Below are positions 27,038 through 36,360 of a stretch of DNA of 64,000 nt, piece after piece. Below the pieces are notes generated by a model. It did no database searches, was not told the origin of the DNA, and saw only the letters and a list, made by a program, of their open reading frames with translations. The number at the start of each line of letters is the position of its first letter. The first letter of the stretch is position 1. The translations under genes and the position numbers were made by a program. Origin of the DNA: Paramesorhizobium deserti (GTDB taxonomy: Bacteria > Pseudomonadota > Alphaproteobacteria > Rhizobiales > Rhizobiaceae); assembly GCF_001558695.1 (NCBI RefSeq), contig NZ_LNTU01000003.1:1-64000 (forward strand). Reading direction: 5' to 3'.

Positions 27038-27856
27038 ATGAGCCAGGAAATCGTCACCCGCAGGATCACCGCGCCGGATATCCGCGCGATGAAGGGCGGC
27101 AGGCCTATCGTGTCGCTGACCGCCTATCACGCCCACACGGCGGCGATCGTCGACGCCTACGCGGATTTCATGCTGGTCGGCGACAGCCTGGGCATGGTCA
27201 TGCACGGCATGGATTCCACCATCGGCGTCACGCTGGAGATGATGATGGTGCATGGCCGCGCTGTCGTCCGCGGCTCGAAACGCGCGCTGATCGTGGTCGA
27301 TATGCCGTTCGGCACCTATGAGGAAAGCCCGTCGGAAGCCTTCCGCAATGCCGCCCGCATCATGAAGGAAACGGCCTGCGGCGCGGTGAAGCTCGAAGGC
27401 GGTGCGCGCATGGCCGAGACGATCCGCTTCCTGACCGAGCGCGGCATCCCTGTCATGGCGCATATCGGGCTGACGCCGCAGTCGGTCAATATTCTGGGCG
27501 GCTTCAAGACGCAAGGCCGCGATCCCGCGCACTGGCCGGTGATCAAAGGGGATGCTGAGGCCGTGGCGGAGGCGGGGGCCTTCGCGGTGGTGCTTGAGGG
27601 CATCGTCGAGCCGCTCGCCGCCGAGATCAGCCGCGAGGTCGCCATTCCGACCATCGGCATCGGCGCGTCGAAGGAATGCGACGGCCAGATCCTGGTGCTG
27701 GAGGACATGCTGGGCCTGAACCCGCGCACGCCGAAATTCGTCAAGCAGTATGGCGCCGTCGCCGCCGCGATAGAGGATGCGGTGAAGGCTTATGCGGAAG
27801 ATGTCCGCACCCGTGCCTTCCCGACCGACGAGCAGGTCTACAAGCTGAAGAAATAA
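27038..27856 (+). CDS. panB: 3-methyl-2-oxobutanoate hydroxymethyltransferase
   Basis: Adds a hydroxymethyl group from methylene-tetrahydrofolate to ketoisovalerate, giving ketopantoate. 272 residues, normal for this decameric TIM barrel. [23 protein letters not shown] holds the Mg ligand Asp, [15 protein letters not shown] the catalytic Glu region, and [10 protein letters not shown] a substrate loop. With panC it forms the pantoate-to-pantothenate pair, next to the NAD block. Confidence 0.97.
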   Translation: MSQEIVTRRITAPDIRAMKGGRPIVSLTAYHAHTAAIVDAYADFMLVGDSLGMVMHGMDSTIGVTLEMMMVHGRAVVRGSKRALIVVDMPFGTYEESPSEAFRNAARIMKETACGAVKLEGGARMAETIRFLTERGIPVMAHIGLTPQSVNILGGFKTQGRDPAHWPVIKGDAEAVAEAGAFAVVLEGIVEPLAAEISREVAIPTIGIGASKECDGQILVLEDMLGLNPRTPKFVKQYGAVAAAIEDAVKAYAEDVRTRAFPTDEQVYKLKK

Positions 27857-27872
27857 AGCGGCTGTCTGACGC

Positions 27873-28331
27873 TCACAGCGGTTTGCGGTAGACGATGAAC
27901 GACGAGCGCGGCGTGATCGTGTCGTAGAGCGAGCGGGCAGGGGCGTTATATTCCTGCGTGTGCCAATAGATCCGGAAGGCATTTCGCGCCCGCGCCGCGT
28001 CCTCGACGCCTTCGATGAGCTTGCGGGCGGCCCCGCCGCCGCGCGCCGCCGGATCGACGAACAGATCTTCCAGATAGCAGTTCGGACGGTCGCTCCAGGT
28101 CGAAGCGTGAAAGAGATAATTGGCGAAACCGATGACCTCGCCGCCGCGTTCGGCGACGAGCGCCTTCACATCGGATTGGGGATCGAGAATGCGCTTCCAG
28201 GTGCTGGCGACCACCGGTTCAGCGACGCTCGCCCGGTAGAACGCGTTATAGGCGGCAAACAGGAAGCGCCAGGAATTCTCGTCATCCACATCAGCCGGAC
28301 GGATGATAGTCTCGATTGTGTTTTCGCTCAT
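27873..28331 (-). CDS. GNAT family N-acetyltransferase
   Basis: 152 residues from the ATG at 28331; longer in-frame starts run into the terminator hairpin. Acetyl-CoA binding motif A is seen as DLFVDPAARGGGAARKLIEGVED (about 80-103), followed by a helix and YWHTQEYNAPARSLYDTI, typical of small-molecule GNATs. Substrate unknown. Convergent with panB; lies beyond the terminator of the RND operon. Confidence 0.85.
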   Translation of the reverse strand: MSENTIETIIRPADVDDENSWRFLFAAYNAFYRASVAEPVVASTWKRILDPQSDVKALVAERGGEVIGFANYLFHASTWSDRPNCYLEDLFVDPAARGGGAARKLIEGVEDAARARNAFRIYWHTQEYNAPARSLYDTITPRSSFIVYRKPL

Positions 28332-28396
28332 GGCTCGCCGTCCCCCGGTTTGGATGAATGGAGCCGATCTATATCCTGATTTGAAGCCAACAAGAA

Positions 28397-28430
28397 AGAA
28401 CCCCGCGGATGGTGCCATCCGCGGGGTTCT
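28397..28430 (-). terminator. Terminator of the RND efflux operon
   Basis: Perfect 16-bp stem AGAACCCCGCGGATGG/CCATCCGCGGGGTTCT with a 2-base centre, followed on the minus strand by TTCTTG. It lies between the pump gene end and the GNAT gene start. Confidence 0.8.
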
Positions 28431-28450
28431 GTTGCTCAATGCGCCTTTGT

Positions 28451-31400
28451 TCAGTGCGCTTGCGTGGCCGGCGTGTGGGCCGTACCTTCCGGCGGCACCG
28501 GGATCGTCCCTTCGCCGGTATGCTTCAGCGGCTTATTTCCAGTCAGTCTGCGCAGGACCACGTAGAAGACCGGCGTCAGGAAGATGCCGAAGGCGGTGAC
28601 CCCGATCATGCCGGCGAAGACCGCGATGCCCATGGCCTGGCGCATTTCGGCGCCCGCGCCAGTGGAGAGTACCAGCGGCACCACGCCCATGATGAACGCC
28701 ATCGAGGTCATCAGGATCGGGCGCAGGCGCAGACGGCTCGCCTCCACAGCCGCATCCTTCGGCGACAATCCGGCGAATTCGAGCTCGCGCGCGAATTCCA
28801 CGATCAGGATGGCGTTCTTCGCCGAGAGGCCGACCAGCACGATCAACCCGATCTGGGTGAAGATGTTGTTGTCGCCATGGCTGAGCCACACGCCGGTCAG
28901 CGCCGCCAGAATGCCCATCGGCACGATCATGATGATGGCGATCGGCAGGGCCAGGCTTTCATATTGCGCTGCCAGCACCAGGAACACCAGGAGCAGTGCC
29001 AGCGGGAAGATGATGATGCCAGAATTGCCGGCTATGATCTGCTGATAGGTAAGGTCCGTCCATTCATAGCTGATGCCGGGCGGCAGGGTTTCGGCCGCGA
29101 TCTGCTCTACGACTGCCTGCGCCTGGCCGGAAGAATAGCCCGGCGCCGGCCCGCCATTGACATCGGCCGAGAGGAAGCCGTTATAACGGATCGCCCGTTC
29201 CGGTCCTGCACTCGGCTGGACGTTGAGCAGCACCGAAAGCGGGATCATTTCGCCCGATTGCGAGCGGACCTTCAGCTTGCCGATGTCTTCAGGACGTGCG
29301 CGATAGGGCGCATCGGCCTGCATCCTGACCGAATAGGTCCGGCCGAACTGGTTGAAGTCGTTCACATAGAGCGAGCCCAGATAGATCTGCAGCGTGTCGA
29401 ACACATCCGTGACCGCGACACCCAGCTGATGCGCCTTGGCCCTGTCTATATCGGCATAGAGTTGCGGCACGTTGATCTGATAGCTGGAGAACAGCCCGGC
29501 TAGTTCCGGCGCGGCGTAAGCCTTGGCCAGGAACGCCTTGGTCGCCTGGTCCAGCGCCTCGTAGCCGAGACCGTTGCGATCCTCGATCTGCAGCTTGAAG
29601 CCGCCGATCTGGCCCAAGCCCATCACCGGCGGGGGTGGGAACATGGCGATGAACGCATCCTGGATGCCGGCGAATTTCTGGTTGAGCTGCATGGCGATGG
29701 CGTTGCCGGAAAGCTCCGGCGTCTTGCGCTCCTCGAACGGCTTCAGCATGACGAATACGATGCCCGCATTCGATGAGTTGGTGAAGCCGTTGATCGACAG
29801 GCCCGGGAAGCCGAGGGTTGTCTCCACGCCGGGCTGCTGGCGGGCAATGTCACTCATTTTCCGGATGACTGCGTCCGTGCGGTCGAGCGTCGCCCCGTCG
29901 GGCAATTGCGCAAAGCCGACGAGATACTGCTTGTCCTGTCCCGGCACGAAGCCGCCGGGGACCTTGTTGAACATGACGAAGGTGAGGCCAACAAGAACCA
30001 GATAAAGCCCCATGATGATCGTCTTGCGCGAGAGAATGCGCCGGATGCTGCCGCTATAGGCGTTGGAGCTGGCGCCGAACGCACGGTTGAAGCCACGGAA
30101 GAACCAGCCGAACAGGCCGTCCATGATGCGGGTGAGCCAGTCCTTGGGTGTATCGTGGCCCCGCAGCAGCATTGCCGCCAGCGCCGGGGAAAGCGTAAGC
30201 GAGTTGAAGGCCGAGATGACCGTGGAGATTGCAATCGTCAGTGCGAACTGGCGATAGAACTGCCCAGTTAGCCCCGAGATGAAGGCGAGCGGCACGAACA
30301 CCGCGACAAGCACCAGCGCAATCGCGATGATCGGGCCGGAAACCTCGCGCATCGCGCGATAGGTCGCGTCGCGTGGGCTGAGGCCTTCCTCAATGTTTCG
30401 CTCCACGTTCTCCACCACCACGATGGCGTCATCGACGACGATACCGATGGCGAGCACCAGACCGAAGAGGCTGAGTGCGTTGATGGAGAAGCCGAAGACA
30501 TACATCACCGCGAAGGTGCCGATGATGGAGACGGGAACGGCGACCAGCGGGATGATCGAGGCGCGCCATGTCTGCAGAAACAGGATGACGACGAGCACCA
30601 CCAGCGCAACGGCTTCGAGCAGCGTGTGAACGACAGCGTCGATGGAGGCGCGGACGAACTGCGTCGTGTCATAGGCGATTTCGTACTTCACGCCTTCCGG
30701 CATGGTCTGCTGCACTTCGTCCATCACCTTGCGGATATCGTCCGATATCTGGATGGCATTGGAATTCGGCGCCTGGAAGATGCCTATCCCCACCGCCTGC
30801 TTGTTGTCGAGCAGCGAGCGTAGCGAATATTCGGAAGAGCCAAGCTCGAGGCGGGCAACATCGCGCAGCCGCGTGATCTCGCCATTGGCGCCTGTTTTGA
30901 TGATGATATTGCCGAAATCCTCGACGGATCTCAGCCGCCCCTGCGCATTGACCGAAAGCTGGAAGTCGAGGCCTGGTACGCTCGGCGAGGCGCCGATGAT
31001 CCCGGCCGCCGCCTGGATGTTCTGCTCACGCACCGCCTGCACCGCGTCACTGGCTGAAAGACCCCGCTCCGCCACCTTCTGCGGGTCGAGCCATATCCGC
31101 ATGGAATAGTCGCCACCGCCGAAAATCTGCACCTGACCGACGCCGTTGATCCGTGCCAGCCTGTCCTTTACGTTCAGCACCGCGTAATTGCGCAGGTAAG
31201 TAATATCATAGCGGTCGTTCGGCGAAAGCAGATGCACCACCATGGTCAGGTTTGGCGAGCTCTTCACCGTGGTGACGCCGAGACGCCGCACCTCTTCCGG
31301 CAGGCGAGGCTCGGCCTGGCTGACGCGGTTCTGCACGAGCTGCTGCGCCTTGTCGGGATCGGTGCCGAGCTTGAAGGTCACCGTCAGCGTCATCACGCCG

Positions 31401-31660
31401 TCCGTGGTGCCTTGGCTCGACATGTAAAGCATGTCCTCAACGCCGTTGATGGCTTCCTCGATCGGTGTCGCCACTGTTTCGGCGATGACGCGCGGATTGG
31501 CGCCGGGATATTGCGCCCGCACCACGACGGATGGCGGCACGACTTCGGGATATTCCGAGATCGGCAGGGCGCGGAGGCCGAGAAGACCGGCCACCAGGAT
31601 CAGGACCGACAGCACGCCGGCAAAGACGGGACGGTCAACAAAAAATCGCGATATGTTCAT
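28451..31660 (-). CDS. RND-family multidrug efflux pump, inner-membrane transporter (MexF/AcrB-like)
   Basis: Proton-driven exporter of the HAE-1 group; works with the membrane fusion protein encoded upstream and an outer-membrane channel not found here. 1069 residues, usual size. Twelve membrane helices; the paired Asp residues of the proton relay are in GIVVDDAIVVVENVERN (TM4) and the Lys in VGLSAKNAILIVEFA (TM10). The N-terminus MNISRFFVDRPVFAGVLSVL is typical. The MexF-like sequence and the LysR regulator nearby suggest a MexEF-type system, but substrates cannot be predicted. Confidence 0.95.
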   Translation of the reverse strand: MNISRFFVDRPVFAGVLSVLILVAGLLGLRALPISEYPEVVPPSVVVRAQYPGANPRVIAETVATPIEEAINGVEDMLYMSSQGTTDGVMTLTVTFKLGTDPDKAQQLVQNRVSQAEPRLPEEVRRLGVTTVKSSPNLTMVVHLLSPNDRYDITYLRNYAVLNVKDRLARINGVGQVQIFGGGDYSMRIWLDPQKVAERGLSASDAVQAVREQNIQAAAGIIGASPSVPGLDFQLSVNAQGRLRSVEDFGNIIIKTGANGEITRLRDVARLELGSSEYSLRSLLDNKQAVGIGIFQAPNSNAIQISDDIRKVMDEVQQTMPEGVKYEIAYDTTQFVRASIDAVVHTLLEAVALVVLVVILFLQTWRASIIPLVAVPVSIIGTFAVMYVFGFSINALSLFGLVLAIGIVVDDAIVVVENVERNIEEGLSPRDATYRAMREVSGPIIAIALVLVAVFVPLAFISGLTGQFYRQFALTIAISTVISAFNSLTLSPALAAMLLRGHDTPKDWLTRIMDGLFGWFFRGFNRAFGASSNAYSGSIRRILSRKTIIMGLYLVLVGLTFVMFNKVPGGFVPGQDKQYLVGFAQLPDGATLDRTDAVIRKMSDIARQQPGVETTLGFPGLSINGFTNSSNAGIVFVMLKPFEERKTPELSGNAIAMQLNQKFAGIQDAFIAMFPPPPVMGLGQIGGFKLQIEDRNGLGYEALDQATKAFLAKAYAAPELAGLFSSYQINVPQLYADIDRAKAHQLGVAVTDVFDTLQIYLGSLYVNDFNQFGRTYSVRMQADAPYRARPEDIGKLKVRSQSGEMIPLSVLLNVQPSAGPERAIRYNGFLSADVNGGPAPGYSSGQAQAVVEQIAAETLPPGISYEWTDLTYQQIIAGNSGIIIFPLALLLVFLVLAAQYESLALPIAIIMIVPMGILAALTGVWLSHGDNNIFTQIGLIVLVGLSAKNAILIVEFARELEFAGLSPKDAAVEASRLRLRPILMTSMAFIMGVVPLVLSTGAGAEMRQAMGIAVFAGMIGVTAFGIFLTPVFYVVLRRLTGNKPLKHTGEGTIPVPPEGTAHTPATQAH

Positions 31661-31776
31661 GTCACGTCCCTCTGGGAGTGTGATTTTGAAGTTAGAAAGG
31701 GCTTGCGACGGGAGAACGTCTCCCGTCGCGAACCAAGGTCATTCGAAATCAGAACCCGGGCGCTGCCCGGTTATCT

Positions 31777-32991
31777 TTAGCGTTGCGCGGTGGCCAGCGC
31801 CTGTTCTTCCGGCGCCATGGCGACCGCCTGCGGGTCGACCACCGCGCCGGCGCGCACCCGCTGCAATCCGTTGACGACGATGCGTTCGCCGGGCTCCAGC
31901 CCGCTTTCGACGATGCGCAGGCCCCCGGTCGCTGCGCCAAGCGTCACCTCTCGATAGGCGAGCTTGTTCTCGGGATCGACGACGAGGACGAATTTCTTGT
32001 CCTGGTCGGTGCCGATCGCCCGCTCGCTGATCATCAGATGGCGTTCGGGGCGGGGCTCGCCCATCTCGATGCGGGCGAACTGGCCGGGGATCAGCCGTCC
32101 GCCTGCATTGTCGAGCACCGCGCGGACGCGCACCGTCCCGCTTGCTGTATCGACCTCGTTGTTGATGAGCTGCAGATGCCCCTCGATAGGTGCGGCTGCA
32201 TTGCCCGACGTGCCGATGCGCACCGGGATCCGCTCAACGGCCGGCGCGCCGTTCTTGGTCGCCGGGAGCTCGGCAAGTGCTTTGGCGACCAGTTCCTCGT
32301 TCACGTCGAAGCTCGCATAGATCGGATCGACCGAGACGAGCGTCGTCAGAACAGGCGAACCCGATCCTGCCGCCACCAGATTGCCTGATGTGATCTCGAT
32401 CCTGCCGGCGCGGCCGTCGATCGGCGCTCGCACCTCGGTGTAGCCGAGGTCGAGGCGTGCCGACTGGAGCGCGGCTTCCGCTGATCTGAGGCTCGCTTCC
32501 GCCTCGTGCGATGCGCTGAGGCGCTGGTCGAGGTCGCTTTGCGAAACGGTGCGGGACGCGACGAGCCTGCGCCCGCGCTCCAGTTCGAGTTTCGTCAGTT
32601 CCACCCGTGCCTGGGCGGCTTCGACCTGGGCTTCCGCGCGCGCCACCGCCGCCTCGAAAGGTGCCGGATCTATGGTGACGAGCAGGTCGCCCTTCTTGAC
32701 CAGGGCGCCTTCGCGGAAATGAACCGACTGGATGGCTCCGGCGACGCGGGAACGCACCTCGACGCGGTCGACCGCTTCGAGACGGCCGGAAAATTCCTGC
32801 CAGATGGTGACGTCGCGCGATTCGACCGTCGCGACCGATACCGGTACCGCCGGGGGGGCGGCAGGCGCGGCAGCGCTTGTCTCCGCCTGGGCGCCGCCGG
32901 GCATATTGGTGTAGAGCGCTGTACCGGCAACCGATGCAGCAAGGATGAGACCGGCACCCCAAAGGAGCCGGCGAGGGGCAAACGACTTCAT
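31777..32991 (-). CDS. RND efflux membrane fusion protein (MexE/AcrA-like)
   Basis: Periplasmic adaptor of the RND pump. 404 residues from the ATG at 32991, with GGAGAG upstream on the minus strand; open frame beyond it belongs to no conserved domain. N-terminal signal (LLWGAGLILAASVAGTAL) without a lipobox Cys, then a barrel-sandwich domain (VRSRVAGAIQSVHFREGALVKKGDLLVTIDP), an alpha-helical hairpin (about 100-170), lipoyl half 2 (VRAPIDGRAGRIEITSGNLV) and beta-barrel. The linker AAPAAPPAVP is encoded across a run of seven Gs. About 115 bp separate it from the pump gene. Confidence 0.94.
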   Translation of the reverse strand: MKSFAPRRLLWGAGLILAASVAGTALYTNMPGGAQAETSAAAPAAPPAVPVSVATVESRDVTIWQEFSGRLEAVDRVEVRSRVAGAIQSVHFREGALVKKGDLLVTIDPAPFEAAVARAEAQVEAAQARVELTKLELERGRRLVASRTVSQSDLDQRLSASHEAEASLRSAEAALQSARLDLGYTEVRAPIDGRAGRIEITSGNLVAAGSGSPVLTTLVSVDPIYASFDVNEELVAKALAELPATKNGAPAVERIPVRIGTSGNAAAPIEGHLQLINNEVDTASGTVRVRAVLDNAGGRLIPGQFARIEMGEPRPERHLMISERAIGTDQDKKFVLVVDPENKLAYREVTLGAATGGLRIVESGLEPGERIVVNGLQRVRAGAVVDPQAVAMAPEEQALATAQR

Positions 32992-33043
32992 AGCAGTCTC
33001 TCCGTATGGCGCTCTTAACGCCGGTGCAGTGCGAAAATCTGGT

Positions 33044-33853
33044 TCAGTGGAGCAGGGCTCCGGTTTCCTGGAAGAACTCAGTGAAAAAGCCGCGGACGGC
33101 TCCCCCCCAATCCGGCCGGGGGGCCGCACATCTGCTGTAGGCACCCGGCCACCCGGTTTTCCCGGCCAATATATGTTCATGAACCATGACACCTGCCTCT
33201 CTGAGGCGCCGTGCATAGTTTACGCTCTCGTCGCGCATCGGGTCGTCTTCCGCCGTCACCACCAGCGCCGGGGCGACGCCTGAAAGGCGCATGCAGTAGC
33301 TCGGGGCCGCGTAGGGGTGGCAGGCCGTGCTGGCGAAGCCGAGATAATGGTTCCAGCCATCGGCCCACTGGCAGTTGCCCATTCCCGCTTCCGCCTTGCG
33401 GAACGAACCGGTCGCCGTGCTCGGATCCAGCATCGGGGAAAGCAGGATTTGTCCCTGCAGTCCGCCCAGATGCACATCGCGCGCCTTCAGCGCCAGCCCG
33501 GCGGCGAGATTGCCTCCTGCCTCTTCGCCGGCGACGAAGAGCGGGGATTTCTTGCTCGCCAGTTCGCCACGTCCCTTGCACAAGGCTCCCAGCAGTTCGT
33601 AAGTGAACTTGAGCGCCGCGGGGAAAGGCTCCTTGGCCGCGTTGGAATAGTCCGCCGCCACCACGACCGCGCCGGCCTCGGCAAGCAGCGTCGCAATCAA
33701 TTGCCCGCAGGCGGGCGAGCCGCCGAGAAACGCGCCGCCATGCAGATGCAGCACCAGGGGCGGCGCCTTCACAAGGGTGTCGCCGCGATAGATGCGCACA
33801 GGCACGGGACCGGCATTGCTATCCAGCATCTCCTCTGTCCAGACCGTTCCCAT
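33044..33853 (-). CDS. Alpha/beta-hydrolase-fold protein of the HSL type with a non-catalytic nucleophile site
   Basis: 269 residues. LVLHLHGGAFLGGSPA gives the oxyanion HGGAF motif and TAEDDPMRDESVNYARRL the acidic-residue region of hormone-sensitive-lipase-like esterases. The nucleophile elbow, normally GDSAGG, reads AGEEAGGNLAA, so Glu replaces Ser. The place of the catalytic His reads LAGKTGWPGAY. Both changes argue against esterase activity; a binding or regulatory role is possible. It is the first gene of the leftward group running on to the fusion protein and pump, divergent from a LysR regulator, so probably part of that regulon. Confidence 0.85.
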   Translation of the reverse strand: MGTVWTEEMLDSNAGPVPVRIYRGDTLVKAPPLVLHLHGGAFLGGSPACGQLIATLLAEAGAVVVAADYSNAAKEPFPAALKFTYELLGALCKGRGELASKKSPLFVAGEEAGGNLAAGLALKARDVHLGGLQGQILLSPMLDPSTATGSFRKAEAGMGNCQWADGWNHYLGFASTACHPYAAPSYCMRLSGVAPALVVTAEDDPMRDESVNYARRLREAGVMVHEHILAGKTGWPGAYSRCAAPRPDWGGAVRGFFTEFFQETGALLH

Positions 33854-34089
33854 AATATTCGATCTCCGTCTCTGGAGCCGTCATCCATGGCGGCCGCAGA
33901 GACATATTGTTGGGTTCTCTATCGCACAGGCCTCCTGACAGCATTTTGTCAGGAGCAATGCTGCAGAGCACAATGTGGCCCTAAGATGGTATTGTTTTTC
34001 GCCGTAAAAAGTCCCAATTGAGTCACAACACTGTTTCTGTGTGTGAACAATCACGATATTTTCTGAATGCCGGAAGGAAGGATGGATGG

Positions 34090-35013
34090 ATGGATCAGCT
34101 CGCCGCGATGCGCGCATTTATCCGGGTCGTGGAAGCCGGTAATTTCTCGCGCGCCTCGGAATCGCTCGGCATGCCGAAGGCGACCGTCACCAAGCTGATC
34201 CAGGGCCTGGAGGCGCATTTGCGCACCAAGCTCCTGAACCGGACGACGCGCCGTGTGCTGGTGACCCATGAAGGCGCGCTTTATTATGATCGCGCACTTC
34301 GGCTACTCGCCGATCTCGAAGAGCTGGACAGCAGCCTGACCACGTCGCAGGCGCTGCCGCAGGGGCGGGTGCGGGTGGAGATGTCGGGCGCGCTGGCAAA
34401 TCTCATCGTTATTCCCGCGTTGTGGGATTTCCACGCGCGCTTTCCGGATATCCGCATTGATCTCGGCGTATCCGACCGACCTATCGATATTCTGGCGGAG
34501 AATGTCGATTGCGCGATCCGCGGAGGGACGATCTCCGATCAGTCGCTGATCGCCAGGCGCATCGCGGAAATGAGTTTCGTCACCTGTGCGGCTCCCTCCT
34601 ATGTCGAGAAATTCGGAGAGCCGAGCCATCCGCGCGATCTTGAGCAGGATCACTATACCGTCGCCTATTTCCGCGCGCAGACCGGCCAGCAACTGCCCTT
34701 CTTCTTCGAGCGGGATGGCGAGCGGCTGGAGGTGAACGGGCGCTATATCATCGCCGCCAACGAGGCGATCAGCTATGTCGCCGCCGGCGAGGCGGGAATG
34801 GGCGTCATCCAGGCGCCGCACCTCATGACCCGCAAGCCCTTTCTCGACGGCACGCTGCGGCCGGTCCTTGCCGACTGGAACCGGGATCCCATGCCGCTCT
34901 TCGTCGTCTTTCCGCCGAATCGGCATTTGAGCAGTAAGGTCCGGGCCTTCGTCGACTGGATCGCCGATCTCTTCGCGAAATCGGGAATCGACGGACGGCA
35001 GGCCGCGGTGTGA
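34090..35013 (+). CDS. LysR-family transcriptional regulator
   Basis: 307 residues from MDQLAAMRAFIRVV; in-frame GTG 72 bp upstream is rejected because the LysR N-terminus is conserved here and GGAAGGA lies before the ATG. Winged HTH: RASESLGMPKATVTKLIQGLEAHLRTKLLNRTTRRV. The effector-binding domain (about 90-300) is complete. Divergent from the hydrolase-fold/RND genes with 236 bp between; the analogy is MexT, the LysR activator of MexEF-OprN, but the inducer is unknown. Confidence 0.92.
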   Translation: MDQLAAMRAFIRVVEAGNFSRASESLGMPKATVTKLIQGLEAHLRTKLLNRTTRRVLVTHEGALYYDRALRLLADLEELDSSLTTSQALPQGRVRVEMSGALANLIVIPALWDFHARFPDIRIDLGVSDRPIDILAENVDCAIRGGTISDQSLIARRIAEMSFVTCAAPSYVEKFGEPSHPRDLEQDHYTVAYFRAQTGQQLPFFFERDGERLEVNGRYIIAANEAISYVAAGEAGMGVIQAPHLMTRKPFLDGTLRPVLADWNRDPMPLFVVFPPNRHLSSKVRAFVDWIADLFAKSGIDGRQAAV

Positions 35014-35051
35014 GTGGCGGATATCAGCTGCAAAGCGTTGGCGCCATGATA

Positions 35052-35081
35052 CCCCCCTCTGGCCGGCAGGCCAGAGGGGGG
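35052..35081. repeat. Family B short-form palindrome after the LysR gene
   Basis: ACCCCCCTCTGGCC-GGCA-GGCCAGAGGGGGGT, near-perfect hairpin in the gap between the LysR and LysE-type genes. Confidence 0.85.
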
Positions 35082-35161
35082 TGAAGAAGCAGAGCGATTC
35101 CATCAAAATGAGAACTGCCTTATAGTCCGCGCTCGACCACCGGAAATTGCGGATCAAGCGA

Positions 35162-35797
35162 ATGCCGTCCCACGAATTGTTCATCGCCTTTCTCGCCACG
35201 ACGGCGCTCTTCGCCTTCGTTCCCGGTCCTGCCATGCTCTATGCCGCGGCGCAGACCATGGCGCGGGGGCGATGGTCCGGCCTGATGGCGGCGCTCGGCA
35301 TCCATCTCGGCGGCTATGTTCATGTGATCGCCGCGGCCGCCGGGCTGTCGGTGCTCTTCCACGCCGTACCCATGCTCTACATGGCGGTGAAATTCGCCGG
35401 CGCGGCCTATCTGGTCTGGCTGGGCATTTCGCTGTTCCGCGCCAGGACGCAGGGAGAGGAAGCCGCGCTTCCCGGCATTGCCCCCAAATCCGCACGCCGC
35501 GCCTTCATCGAGAGCGTGACCGTCGAAATTCTCAATCCCAAGACGGCGATCTTCTTCATGGCGTTCCTGCCGCAGTTCATCGATCCGGCGGCCGCATGGC
35601 CCGTCTGGATGCAGTTCGTCCTGCTCGGCACCATCGTCAATCTTATGTTCTCCCTAACCGATGTCGCTTCGGTGCTGCTGGCGGGAGCGGTGGTCGGCCG
35701 GCTGCGCCGCTCGAGCGGCGCACAGCGCCTCATGCGGCGCGCGGGCGGGGCGCTGATTGTCGGCCTCGGCGTCCATCTCGCCTTCCATAGGGGCTGA
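35162..35797 (+). CDS. LysE/RhtB-family amino-acid exporter
   Basis: 211 residues, six predicted membrane segments, inner membrane. FVPGPAMLYAAAQTMARGRWSGLMAALGIHLGG is the family's N-terminal signature, and SVTVEILNPKTAIFFMAFLPQF its central motif. Belongs to the RhtB branch (homoserine/threonine and related solutes); actual substrate unknown. Distinct from the ArgO-like member at 47561. Confidence 0.9.
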   Translation: MPSHELFIAFLATTALFAFVPGPAMLYAAAQTMARGRWSGLMAALGIHLGGYVHVIAAAAGLSVLFHAVPMLYMAVKFAGAAYLVWLGISLFRARTQGEEAALPGIAPKSARRAFIESVTVEILNPKTAIFFMAFLPQFIDPAAAWPVWMQFVLLGTIVNLMFSLTDVASVLLAGAVVGRLRRSSGAQRLMRRAGGALIVGLGVHLAFHRG

Positions 35798-35898
35798 TTC
35801 CCGCCAAAGGGTGTATGGTCGCCCTGTATGCACGCCGTTCGATTTTGAGCTATGGTGGCGCATGCTGGAACGGTTCGGCTGCTCACCGGGGATAGGCA

Positions 35899-36360
35899 AT
35901 GGCGATTTATCTTCTTGCGCTGATGATCGGCATCGTTGCGGGTTTGCGGTCGATGACCGCGCCGGCGGCGATAAGCTGGGCCGCTCATCTCGGCTATCTC
36001 AATCTTGAGGGCACGTGGCTTGCCTTCCTGGGCTATGCCTGGACACCATATGTCCTGAGCCTGGCGGCGATCGGCGAAATGATTGCCGATCAGTTGCCCA
36101 CCACGCCGAGCCGGAAAATGCCGTTTCCATTCGGCGGCCGCATCGCCAGCGGTGCGCTATGCGGCGCTGCGATCGGCATTCCCGCAGGCGCCTGGATCGG
36201 CGGTCTCGTCGCCGGCGCCATCGGCGCCGTGCTGGGAACGCTCGGCGGATATGCATTCCGGGCTAGGCTGGCCAAGGCATTCCGCAGGGACATGCCCGCG
36301 GCCCTTCTTGAAGATGCCATAGCCGTCATCGCCGCGATCCTGATCGTGAGGGCGATCTGA
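35899..36360 (+). CDS. DUF4126 family membrane protein
   Basis: 153 residues, mostly hydrophobic with four likely membrane segments. IVAGLRSMTAPAAISWA and the loop GEMIADQLPTTPSRKMPFPFGGRIASGALCGA mark DUF4126. Function unknown. Its stop overlaps the start of the next gene by 1 bp (TGATGG), so the two are coupled. Confidence 0.82.
   Translation: MAIYLLALMIGIVAGLRSMTAPAAISWAAHLGYLNLEGTWLAFLGYAWTPYVLSLAAIGEMIADQLPTTPSRKMPFPFGGRIASGALCGAAIGIPAGAWIGGLVAGAIGAVLGTLGGYAFRARLAKAFRRDMPAALLEDAIAVIAAILIVRAI

Noticed and set aside
32851-33117. Runs of seven G or C in the fusion protein gene and the hydrolase-fold gene as phase-variation switches
   Set aside because: Runs of seven are common in DNA this GC-rich and both frames are intact; too short to support a switch without population data.
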